Source of the DNA: Brevundimonas sp. LM2
GTDB taxonomy: Bacteria > Pseudomonadota > Alphaproteobacteria > Caulobacterales > Caulobacteraceae
Direction of reading: 5' to 3'
Length of the DNA stretch: 64,000 nt
Assembly: GCF_002002865.1 (NCBI RefSeq)
Contig: NZ_CP019508.1
Coordinates: forward strand, 930,001 to 994,000
The notes under the pieces were generated by a model that saw only the letters and a list, made by a program, of their open reading frames with translations, was not told where the DNA came from and ran no database searches. Every line of letters begins with the position of its first letter. The stretch's first letter is position 1. This document shows positions 58,094-64,000 of this stretch, piece after piece. Both the position numbers and the translations under genes were made by a program.

Positions 58094-58711
58094 ATGTCCA
58101 AGCGCCACAGCGCCAAGTATAAAATCGATCGGGCCATGGGTGAGAACCTGTGGGGCCGGGCCAAGAGCCCGGTCAACAAGCGGTCCTACGGCCCCGGCCA
58201 GCACGGTCAGCGCCGCAAGTCCAAGGTCTCCGACTTCGGCCTGCAACTGAAGGCCAAGCAGAAGCTCAAGGGCTACTACGCCAACCTGACGGAAAAGCAG
58301 TTCCGCAAGACCTATGACGAAGCCGCCCGCCGGAAGGGGAACACCTCCGAGACCCTGATCGGTCTGCTAGAAGCCCGTCTGGACGCCACCGTCTACCGCG
58401 CCAAATTCGTGCCGACCCCCTGGGCCGCGCGCCAGTTCGTCAACCACGGCCACGTCACCGTCAACGGCAAGAAGGTCAACATCGCCTCCTACAGCCTGAA
58501 GCCGGGCGATGTCGTCGAGGTCAAGGAAAAGTCCCGCGCGATGGCCCTGGTGCTCGAAGCCCAGCAGTCGGGCGAGCGCGACATCCCCGACTATCTGGAA
58601 CTGGGCGACCGCGGCTTCTCGGTGCGCTTCGTCCGCTTCCCTGAACTGGCCGACGTGCCGTTCGCGGTGAAGATGGAGCCGAACCTGGTCGTGGAATACT
58701 ACTCCTCGTAA
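58094..58711 (+). CDS. rpsD: 30S ribosomal protein S4
   Basis: 205 aa. [13 protein letters not shown]-terminus, the S4 RNA-binding domain [33 protein letters not shown] (split) and a C-terminal [18 protein letters not shown] and VEYYS. It is outside the S10/alpha operons, as is common in alphaproteobacteria. Followed by a strong terminator. Confidence 0.97.
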   Translation: MSKRHSAKYKIDRAMGENLWGRAKSPVNKRSYGPGQHGQRRKSKVSDFGLQLKAKQKLKGYYANLTEKQFRKTYDEAARRKGNTSETLIGLLEARLDATVYRAKFVPTPWAARQFVNHGHVTVNGKKVNIASYSLKPGDVVEVKEKSRAMALVLEAQQSGERDIPDYLELGDRGFSVRFVRFPELADVPFAVKMEPNLVVEYYSS

Positions 58712-58755
58712 AGGTTCGACCCGTCGCGCGTCAGCGACGGCGGCAGCTACAGTCT

Positions 58756-58788
58756 GGAAAGGCCCCGGAGCAATCCGGGGCCTTTTCC
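58756..58788 (+). terminator. Rho-independent terminator of rpsD
   Basis: GGAAAGGCCCCGGA-GCAA-TCCGGGGCCTTTTCC, a GC-rich stem with a short loop; the T-run is TTTT within the stem end. Lies 45 bases after the rpsD stop. Confidence 0.8.
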
Positions 58789-58865
58789 ATTCCGGTGCGC
58801 GCGCGCGAAAATCGAATGCAGAACCGCCCGAATTGGGCGATCATGACTCCTCAGGACTGAACAGG

Positions 58866-59252
58866 ATGCCGGCCATGGCTCCCTTCCGAACGATCGTCGC
58901 CGTCTCCCTGCTCGCCGCGGCGACCTCGGCCTGCGCGATGTTCCCGGGCCGGTCGCCCGAGCGAGCCGCCATGCCCGGTCAACTGGAGCCTATCCATGCG
59001 GCGTCCATCACCAACGATCTCGCGGTGTTCTGGGTCAGCTCCAACGGCTGTACCGACAAGGACGACCTGCGGCCGGTGGTGGATCATGCGGGCCGGAACT
59101 CGACCATCACCCTGCGGCGGATCGACGAGGACCGCTGCGATCGGCCCATGGCCGACGGGGTCGAGCTGCAGTGGTCGTTCGAGGAACTGGGCCTGACGCC
59201 CGGATCGCGGGTCTCGGTCAACAACCCCTATCAGCTGCCGCCGACGAGCTGA
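58866..59252 (+). CDS. Small lipoprotein of unknown function
   Basis: 128 aa from ATG 58866; ATG 58875 is favoured by an AGGA eight bases upstream. Signal FRTIVAVSLLAAATSAC with a lipobox Cys. The mature part has two more cysteines (NGCTDKDDL, DEDRCDRPM) that may form a disulfide, and ends PGSRVSVNNPYQLPP. Not assigned to a family; similar in style to the lipoprotein at 23523. Confidence 0.6.
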   Translation: MPAMAPFRTIVAVSLLAAATSACAMFPGRSPERAAMPGQLEPIHAASITNDLAVFWVSSNGCTDKDDLRPVVDHAGRNSTITLRRIDEDRCDRPMADGVELQWSFEELGLTPGSRVSVNNPYQLPPTS

Positions 59253-59258
59253 GCCCGC

Positions 59259-59684
59259 TCAGCGCCGGGCGAAGGCCGGCAGCATGTCGGCCGGGATGCG
59301 CGTGGGGCGCAGGGTCGAAGCCTCGACCAGGCACCATTCGGAGACGCCCTGGGCGCACAGGCGGCCCTCGCCGTCCTCGATGCGGACAAAGCGGTCGAAC
59401 CGGGGACCACGCGGGTCGCCGACCCAGGTCCGGGCGACGGCGGTGGCGTCCGGCTGAAGCGCGCGCAGATAGTCGATCTCGTGCCTCAGCGCGACCCAGG
59501 ACCAGCGGGCGCGGGTCTCGGCGTCGAAGCGGGCGTTCCAGTGGGCCGTGCCGGCGTCCTGCAGCCAGCCGACATAGACGACGTTGTTGACGTGGCCATT
59601 GTCGTCGATGTGCTCGGGCCGGATCTGGAGCGGCAGGGTGAAGACCTCGCGGTCGGGCCGCGGCTCCAGCGACGGCCGGGCCAA
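59259..59684 (-). CDS. Hotdog-fold acyl-CoA thioesterase (4HBT family)
   Basis: 141 aa. The 4HBT signature DDNGHVNNVVYVGWLQDAGTAH (in two parts) contains the catalytic Asp/Asn pair, followed by RHEIDYLRALQPDATAVARTWV. Likely hydrolyses acyl-CoA, YbgC-like. Four bases beyond grxD on the same strand, so co-transcribed. Confidence 0.85.
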   Translation of the reverse strand: MARPSLEPRPDREVFTLPLQIRPEHIDDNGHVNNVVYVGWLQDAGTAHWNARFDAETRARWSWVALRHEIDYLRALQPDATAVARTWVGDPRGPRFDRFVRIEDGEGRLCAQGVSEWCLVEASTLRPTRIPADMLPAFARR

Positions 59685-59687
59685 GGC

Positions 59688-60053
59688 TCAGGCCTCGCCG
59701 AGCGGGACGCCTTTTTCGACCATCAGGGCGCTGAGCTCCCCGGCCGCGAACATTTCCTTGACGATGTCGGAGCCGCCGACGAACTCGCCCTTCACGTACA
59801 GCTGGGGGATGGTGGGCCAGTCGGTGAAGGTCTTGATGCCGTCGCGCAGGCCGTCGTCCTGCAGCACGTCGACGCCGACGAACGAGGCCCCGATGTGATC
59901 CAGGATCTGCACCGCATGGGCCGAGAAGCCGCAGCGCGGCGCGTCGGGCGTGCCCTTCATGAAGAGCACCACCGGATGCTCGGCCACGGTCTGGGCGATG
60001 AAGGCGTGGATCGGATCGGCGGGGGTCGCGGTATCGAGAGCTTGGTCGGACAC
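59688..60053 (-). CDS. grxD: Monothiol glutaredoxin, Grx4/GrxD family
   Basis: 121 aa. The motif PRCGFSAHAVQIL has the monothiol CGFS site; KGTPDAPRCGFS, WPTIPQLYVKGEFVGGSDI and EMFAAGEL are typical. With BolA it forms a [2Fe-2S]-bridged heterodimer used in iron-sulfur delivery or iron regulation. In this group the AKR-like gene separates grxD from bolA. Confidence 0.95.
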   Translation of the reverse strand: MSDQALDTATPADPIHAFIAQTVAEHPVVLFMKGTPDAPRCGFSAHAVQILDHIGASFVGVDVLQDDGLRDGIKTFTDWPTIPQLYVKGEFVGGSDIVKEMFAAGELSALMVEKGVPLGEA

Positions 60054-60158
60054 AGGGGAACGCCTTTCGTTGCAGCCGTCAGCTAGGGATGGCGACCCGA
60101 CCGGTCAAGGGCGGGGCCCATCACCTGCGCGCGATCCGGCGACAAGTTAGCCCGTGAT

Positions 60159-61067
60159 TCAGGCCGCGACCCGGGCCATTTCGATCTGAGCGGACAGACC
60201 GGGCGGCATGTCCCTCTCGGGCACGGCGGCCAGCACGTCCAGACGCGCGGCGTCCGTCGCCCGGACGATGACGCTGCAGATGGACGGGTCGCTCATGGCG
60301 TGGGCCAGGCAGATGGCCTCGGCCGTCCAGCGTGGCGTCCGGTGCAGGAAGGCGAAGGTGTCGGGCGCGGCCAGGGGCTCGTCTTTCGAACGCCCCCCGG
60401 ATCCGAATCCGAACAGACCCTTCTTGGGCGGACGGAGCGTGGCGGACGTCTTCCCGGCGTCGAGGACGGCGGGAAAGTAGTCGTAGGCCAGGATGGCCAT
60501 GTCGCGCTCGCGCGCTTCGCGGATTCGCGACCGGATCCGCCAGTCGGCGTTGACGTGGAACGGGGTGGCCAGAACGTCGAAGGCTCCCGTCGAGACATAG
60601 GCGTCCATGACTTCGGTCTCGCCCGAGACCCCCAGGGCGCGGATCCGACCGGCGGTGCGCAGGGCCTTCAGAGCGGCCAGAGAGGATTGCGACAACTCAT
60701 TCTCGCCCGGTTCCTCCAGCAGGGCGACGTCGATCCAGGCCAGGCCGGACACGTTCAGGGCCCGATCGATGCACCCGGTCATGCCTTCAGCCGAAAAGTC
60801 TCTCGACGACCCGCGGCGGCCGTCGCCGGTGCCCAGTTGCAGGCTGACGTTCAGCAGCTTGCGATCGACATTGGCCAGGGCCTGGCCGACGACCTCGGCC
60901 AGCACCGGGTCGGCGGTCTCCAGCCTGTAGGCGTTGATGCCCGATTCCAGCGCCGTATAGATCAGGGCGTTCGCCGCATGGACGCCCCGCGTCAGGCTGT
61001 CGATGCCGAGACTGAGCGTCAGGGTCGAGATGGCGGCGCCGGACGCGCCGAACGGGCGATAGCGCAT
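60159..61067 (-). CDS. Aldo-keto-reductase-fold protein without catalytic residues
   Basis: 302 aa. The AKR barrel outline is clear (RYRPFGASGAAISTL, YTALESGINAYR, ALKALRTAGRIRALGVSG), but the tetrad is gone. Family Asp is Arg48, the Tyr is Asp53, the Lys is Gln77 and the His is Glu118. A Gly/Lys-rich insert (PPKKGLFGFGSGGRSKDE) sits near 220. The gene begins three bases after bolA, so they are coupled. Probably a binding or scaffold protein rather than an oxidoreductase. Confidence 0.8.
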   Translation of the reverse strand: MRYRPFGASGAAISTLTLSLGIDSLTRGVHAANALIYTALESGINAYRLETADPVLAEVVGQALANVDRKLLNVSLQLGTGDGRRGSSRDFSAEGMTGCIDRALNVSGLAWIDVALLEEPGENELSQSSLAALKALRTAGRIRALGVSGETEVMDAYVSTGAFDVLATPFHVNADWRIRSRIREARERDMAILAYDYFPAVLDAGKTSATLRPPKKGLFGFGSGGRSKDEPLAAPDTFAFLHRTPRWTAEAICLAHAMSDPSICSVIVRATDAARLDVLAAVPERDMPPGLSAQIEMARVAA

Positions 61068-61070
61068 GGA

Positions 61071-61313
61071 TCAGCCTGTGGTGGGCGGGGCGGAGGTTTC
61101 GAGCGCCAGGGCGTGCAGCGCGCCGCCCATGTGTCCCTGCAAGGCCGCATAGACGAGCTGATGCTGTTTCACCCGGGACAGGCCGGCGAAGGCCGCTGAC
61201 ACGATGCGCGCGCGATAGTGGTCGCCGTCGCCCGCCAGATCGTCGATGGCGATCTCGGCGTCAGGGAAGGCCTGAACCAGATAGGCGTGCAGGGTCTCGA
61301 CGGGCATGGGCAT
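61071..61313 (-). CDS. BolA-family protein
   Basis: 80 aa. AIDDLAGDGDHYRARIVSAAFAGLSRVKQHQLVYAALQG (split) contains the conserved DxxGDxxHY-like stretch and the late His of the VKQHQLVY motif, both used to bind the Fe-S cluster with a CGFS glutaredoxin. First gene of the bolA / AKR-like / grxD / thioesterase group on the minus strand. Confidence 0.93.
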   Translation of the reverse strand: MPMPVETLHAYLVQAFPDAEIAIDDLAGDGDHYRARIVSAAFAGLSRVKQHQLVYAALQGHMGGALHALALETSAPPTTG

Positions 61314-61370
61314 GGAGGGTGGGGGCTCCGACTTCGGCAGGGAGAATGAGCCGTAAGGGTTAATGGGTCG

Positions 61371-61937
61371 CTACGGGGGGGTGATGTCTCCCTTCCCCCG
61401 GAGGGGAGGGAGGTGTGGTTCGCGAAATCGCACCCGCTCCAGCAACAGGGTCGGTTCGCCGTGATACGTCCCCTCCGCATAGGTCACGAACCCCACCCGT
61501 CCGGCCAGGCGGATCGAGGGCAGGTTGCCCGGGGCGATCATGCAGACGGTGCGGGGGGCCTGTAGCGCAGCATCCGCCCAGGCGAGGGCCGCCTCGACCC
61601 CCTCCCGGGCCAGGCCCTGCCCCTGAAACGCCCCGCCGATGCCCCAGCCGAGCTCGGGCGCGTCAAGCGCCGGCATCACCGCTCGGCGATAGTCGAGGAC
61701 ACCGACCGAGCCGACATATCGGCCGTCGTCACGCGTCCGCATCGACCAGTTGCCGCGCCCGAGCGCCGACCAGTGACCCAGGTCGCGCAGCAGGCGGGAC
61801 CAGACGTCTTCCTCCGGCAGGGCCCGACCCGTGATGTGGCGGGTGAAGGCCTCGTCTTGCCAGAGGGCCGCGATGTCGTCGAAGTCGGACAGAGACACCG
61901 GCGTCAGGGTCAGGCGGGGCGTGGTCAAGACGGTCAT
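61371..61937 (-). CDS. GNAT-family N-acetyltransferase (RimJ/RimL type)
   Basis: 188 aa from ATG 61937, which starts the family N-terminus TTPRLTLTPVSLSDFDDIAAL. The acetyl-CoA site is in GWGIGGAFQGQGLAREGVEAALAWA (split), and NLPSIRLAGRVGFV follows. The last residues (LRGKGDITPP) are read from a short GGAGG-type palindrome near 61390-61412. Substrate may be a protein N-terminus or a small amine; unknown. Confidence 0.85.
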   Translation of the reverse strand: MTVLTTPRLTLTPVSLSDFDDIAALWQDEAFTRHITGRALPEEDVWSRLLRDLGHWSALGRGNWSMRTRDDGRYVGSVGVLDYRRAVMPALDAPELGWGIGGAFQGQGLAREGVEAALAWADAALQAPRTVCMIAPGNLPSIRLAGRVGFVTYAEGTYHGEPTLLLERVRFREPHLPPLRGKGDITPP

Positions 61938-61962
61938 CGCACCACCATAGGTCAGCCCGTGA

Positions 61963-62073
61963 CCACGCCAAGCCTTGCCATTATGGCGGCGCGAGAAGGC
62001 GTCGGGCAATCTGACGGGGGCCTTCGTGCGCGAGATCGAGACCGCTCCGCTGAAGGTCGAACTGCCCGCCTGA
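61963..62073 (+). pseudogene. Possible C-terminal remnant of a lost gene
   Basis: The plus-strand frame ...NLTGAFVREIETAPLKVELPA-stop ends at 62073, three bases before radC. About 18 of the last 20 codons end in G or C, as in true genes of this window, yet there is no start or family start, and the frame is closed just upstream (stop at 61960). It looks like the 3' end of a gene truncated by deletion. Parent family not recognised. Confidence 0.4.
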
Positions 62074-62075
62074 GC

Positions 62076-62819
62076 CTACATCAAGCCTAGCTGCTTCAGG
62101 CTGCTGACCCCCTCGCGGCCGACGATCAGATGGTCGTGAACCTCGACCCCGAGCGCCTGGGCCGCCTGGACGATCTGTTTGGTCATCTCGATGTCGGCGC
62201 GGCTGGGCGTCGGGTCGCCGGAGGGGTGGTTGTGGACCAGGATCATGGCCTTGGCGCTCACCTCCAGGCCCCGACGCACGACCTCCCGCGGATAGACCGG
62301 GGCATGATCGACCGTGCCCCGGTTCTGGACCTCGTCCAGGATCAGCTGGTTCCGGTTGTCCAGATAAAGCACACGGAACTGTTCGCGCGGCTCGTGCTGC
62401 AGCGCGACCCGGACATAGGCCAGCAGGGCGGTCCAGGAGGAGATGACGGGGCGCCTGGCGGCGGGCTCCTTGGCCACACGCTGGGCCACCTCGTGCAGGG
62501 CAACCAGGTCCAGGGCCGTCTCCGCCCCCACCGCCTTGGTCCGGCCCCGCGTGTCCTCGGTCCGCACGGTGACCAGGTCCTCGACGCTGGCGGCCAGGAC
62601 GGCAGCCAGGGATCCGAACCGGGTCAGCAGCGCCTTGGCGATCGGCTTGACGTCGCCCTGGGGCTGGCTGCGGAACAGGAACAGCTCCAGCAGCTCATAG
62701 TCGGGCAGGTGGTGCAGGCCGGCCATGCGGGCGCGGTGGCGCAGGCGCTCGCGGTGGCCGGCATGGTGGGGCAGGGCCCTGGGACCCTGCGACGCGACCT
62801 CTTTTCCCTGATCCGCCAC
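62076..62819 (-). CDS. radC: RadC-family JAB-domain protein
   Basis: 247 aa with a GTG start. HhH-like N-terminal half (YELLELFLFRSQPQGDVKPIAKALLTRFG, split) and a C-terminal JAMM domain, with VHNHPSGDPTPSRADIEMT supplying His-x-His and Asp metal ligands. EVQNRGTVDHAPVYPREVVRRGLE precedes it. The name comes from an old repair phenotype; the molecular role is still unclear, though JAMM proteins are usually peptidases. Confidence 0.92.
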   Translation of the reverse strand: MADQGKEVASQGPRALPHHAGHRERLRHRARMAGLHHLPDYELLELFLFRSQPQGDVKPIAKALLTRFGSLAAVLAASVEDLVTVRTEDTRGRTKAVGAETALDLVALHEVAQRVAKEPAARRPVISSWTALLAYVRVALQHEPREQFRVLYLDNRNQLILDEVQNRGTVDHAPVYPREVVRRGLEVSAKAMILVHNHPSGDPTPSRADIEMTKQIVQAAQALGVEVHDHLIVGREGVSSLKQLGLM

Positions 62820-62868
62820 GCCTCACCCCCGCAATGCGAAGGTCAGGCTAGCGGCTGGATCGCGCCGT

Positions 62869-63699
62869 TCAAGCCTTGGCGGCCGAAGGGTTGAACAGGC
62901 CCAGCGGGCTGGCGGTGAAGATCTCCACCCCATCCTCGGTGACGCCGACGCTGTGCTCGCACTGGGCGGACAGCGACTTGTCGCGCGTCACAGCGGTCCA
63001 GCCGTCGGACAGGACCTTCACGTGCGGCTTGCCCAGGTTCACCATCGGCTCGATGGTGAAGAACATGCCGGGCTTCAGCACCGCGCCCTCGCCCTTGCGG
63101 CCATAGTGCAGGACGTTGGGGCTGTCGTGGAACAGGCGGCCGATGCCGTGGCCGCAGAAGTCGCGCACGACCGACATGCGGTTGGCCTCGACCACGCGCT
63201 GGATGGCATAGCCGATGTCGCCGAAGGTGTTGCCGGGCTTGACCTGGTCCAGGCCGACGGCCAGGCCTTCATAGGTGACGTCGATCAGCTTGCGCGCCCG
63301 GGCGTTGATCGCGCCCACCGCATACATGCGGCTGGAATCGCCGTGCCAGCCGTCGACGATGACGGTGTGGTCGATGTTGACGATGTCCCCGTCCTTCAGC
63401 ACCCGGTCGCCCGGAATCCCGTGACAGACCACGTGATTGATCGAGGTGCAGACCGTCTTCATATAGCCCTTGTAGCCCAGGCAGGCGGGCAGGCCGCCGC
63501 GGTCCAGGGTATACTGGCGGATGCGGTCGTCGATCTCCTGGGTCGTGACGCCGGGCACGACATAGGGGGTGATCATGTCGAGCGCGTCGGCCACCAGCCG
63601 GCCGGCGATGCGCATGCCCTCGAAATCCTCCGGCTGATAAACCCGGATGGCGCTGGTCCGGGTCAGGGTCTCGGTGTCCAGATCGGGCGTTTCGTACAT
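62869..63699 (-). CDS. map: Methionine aminopeptidase, type I
   Basis: 276 aa. Removes the initiator Met from nascent proteins. The pita-bread metal ligands are in HTVIVDGWHGDSSRMY, CGHGIGRLFHDSPNVLHYG and FFTIEPMVNLG, plus the late QCEHSVGVTEDG. The N-terminal 25 residues precede the family start (EGMRIAGRLVADALDMI). Divergent from vapB. Confidence 0.96.
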   Translation of the reverse strand: MYETPDLDTETLTRTSAIRVYQPEDFEGMRIAGRLVADALDMITPYVVPGVTTQEIDDRIRQYTLDRGGLPACLGYKGYMKTVCTSINHVVCHGIPGDRVLKDGDIVNIDHTVIVDGWHGDSSRMYAVGAINARARKLIDVTYEGLAVGLDQVKPGNTFGDIGYAIQRVVEANRMSVVRDFCGHGIGRLFHDSPNVLHYGRKGEGAVLKPGMFFTIEPMVNLGKPHVKVLSDGWTAVTRDKSLSAQCEHSVGVTEDGVEIFTASPLGLFNPSAAKA

Positions 63700-63750
63700 C
63701 GGGCGGTCTCGGGAGGGGCGGGCGCTTCAGATGGAGAGGATAGCACAAAA

Positions 63751-63788
63751 CTCAATGCAATTGAGCGTCGCGACGATCCGGTATATAC
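63751..63788. promoter_or_regulatory. Operator-like dyads before vapB
   Basis: CTCAAT-GCA-ATTGAG (63751-63765) is a perfect 6-bp-arm dyad, and GTATATAC (63781-63788) is a perfect 8-base palindrome. They flank and overlap the promoter, as expected for autoregulation by a VapBC complex. Confidence 0.55.
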
Positions 63789-63789
63789 T
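63761..63789 (+). promoter_or_regulatory. Sigma-70-like promoter of vapB
   Basis: TTGAGC (63761-63766), 17-base spacer, TATACT (63784-63789): five of six bases match at -10 and four of six at -35. It lies 24 bases before the GTG start. Confidence 0.65.
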
Positions 63790-63813
63790 CAAAGTGCATA
63801 TCAGGAGCGTGTC

Positions 63814-64000
63814 GTGGGCGAAACCGCCATTGCCAAGGTGTTCATGACCGGCCGAAGCCAGGCGGTCCGCCTGCCCAAGGCGTTCCGCGTCGAGGGCGAT
63901 CGGGTCCGGGTTCGGCGGGAAGGAAACCGGATCGTGCTGGAGCCGATGTTCGCCTCGACCGAAGAGTGGCTGGCCGCCTTGGATCAATATCGGGACATTC
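63814..64000 (+). CDS. vapB: VapB-type AbrB/SpoVT antitoxin (3' end outside window)
   Basis: First 62 residues visible: GTG start with AGGAG six bases upstream. AIAKVFMTGRSQAVRLPKAFR is the swapped-hairpin AbrB-like DNA-binding part, followed by VRREGNRIVLEP. Antitoxins of this type pair with a downstream PIN-domain vapC toxin, which would be beyond the right edge. The region before it is AT-richer than the rest, with promoter and palindromes. Confidence 0.85.
   Translation, partial: MGETAIAKVFMTGRSQAVRLPKAFRVEGDRVRVRREGNRIVLEPMFASTEEWLAALDQYRDI

Overview
The window is chromosomal DNA of a GC-rich alphaproteobacterium. The gene content (AddAB, the AmgK/MurU recycling pair, an orphan motA, split methylmalonyl-CoA mutase, a pectin/uronate locus, many short lipoproteins) points to the Caulobacterales, most likely Brevundimonas. 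This placement comes from gene content and codon style, not from a search. Coding density is very high: no gene-free stretch exceeds 300 bases. I see no rRNA, tRNA, CRISPR array, insertion sequence or replication origin.

Layout. 1-9.7 kb: end of amgK, then murU, addB-addA (recombination), a divergent quinol-monooxygenase/HxlR pair, and trxA. 9.8-11 kb: trmD-rplS with a shared bidirectional terminator. 11-19.9 kb: a pectin and uronate island. It holds a LamG lipoprotein, a PL10 pectate lyase, kdgK, kduD, kduI and a LacI-type repressor on the minus strand, and a hydratase-family enzyme plus an ExuT-type transporter on the plus strand. Three near-identical operator-like sites (TGACACCGGTTWCC) lie before pelA, before kduI and between lacI and the hydratase. 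19.9-23.5 kb: mutA-mutB. 23.5-31.7 kb (minus strand): a small lipoprotein, mnmC, two disordered lipoproteins, motA, a fatty acyl-CoA synthetase, a sorbosone-dehydrogenase-like protein and a lipocalin.

31.7-46.5 kb: a DUF1206 membrane protein, a UVR-motif protein, an ABC-2 exporter, DUF427, a Pro/Ala-rich membrane protein, queG, two transport/GST genes, a citrate-synthase-like protein with an N-terminal helix-turn-helix, uppP, a DUF962 protein, a membrane-anchored AraC regulator with an S41 protease and a secreted protein, and a 3D-domain protein. 46.7-55.5 kb: a GST, an M28 peptidase, an S1/P1 nuclease, trmJ, the glutathione-dependent formaldehyde pathway (class III ADH, a VOC protein, S-formylglutathione hydrolase), sodB and a metallo-beta-lactamase-fold lipoprotein. 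55.6-64 kb: an MHYT-PAS-GGDEF-EAL c-di-GMP protein, rpsD, a lipoprotein, a thioesterase, a grxD / AKR-like / bolA group, a GNAT acetyltransferase, radC, map and the start of a vapB antitoxin.

Most notable: (1) a BolA-Grx4 group that contains an aldo-keto-reductase-fold protein lacking all four catalytic residues; (2) a helix-turn-helix/citrate-synthase fusion lacking both catalytic histidines; (3) a locally shared operator that ties the pectin genes to the LacI repressor; (4) a family of palindromic intergenic repeats, copies of which have become coding sequence at the C-termini of TrmJ and MutA; (5) a redox-type HxlR module sitting between addA and trxA.
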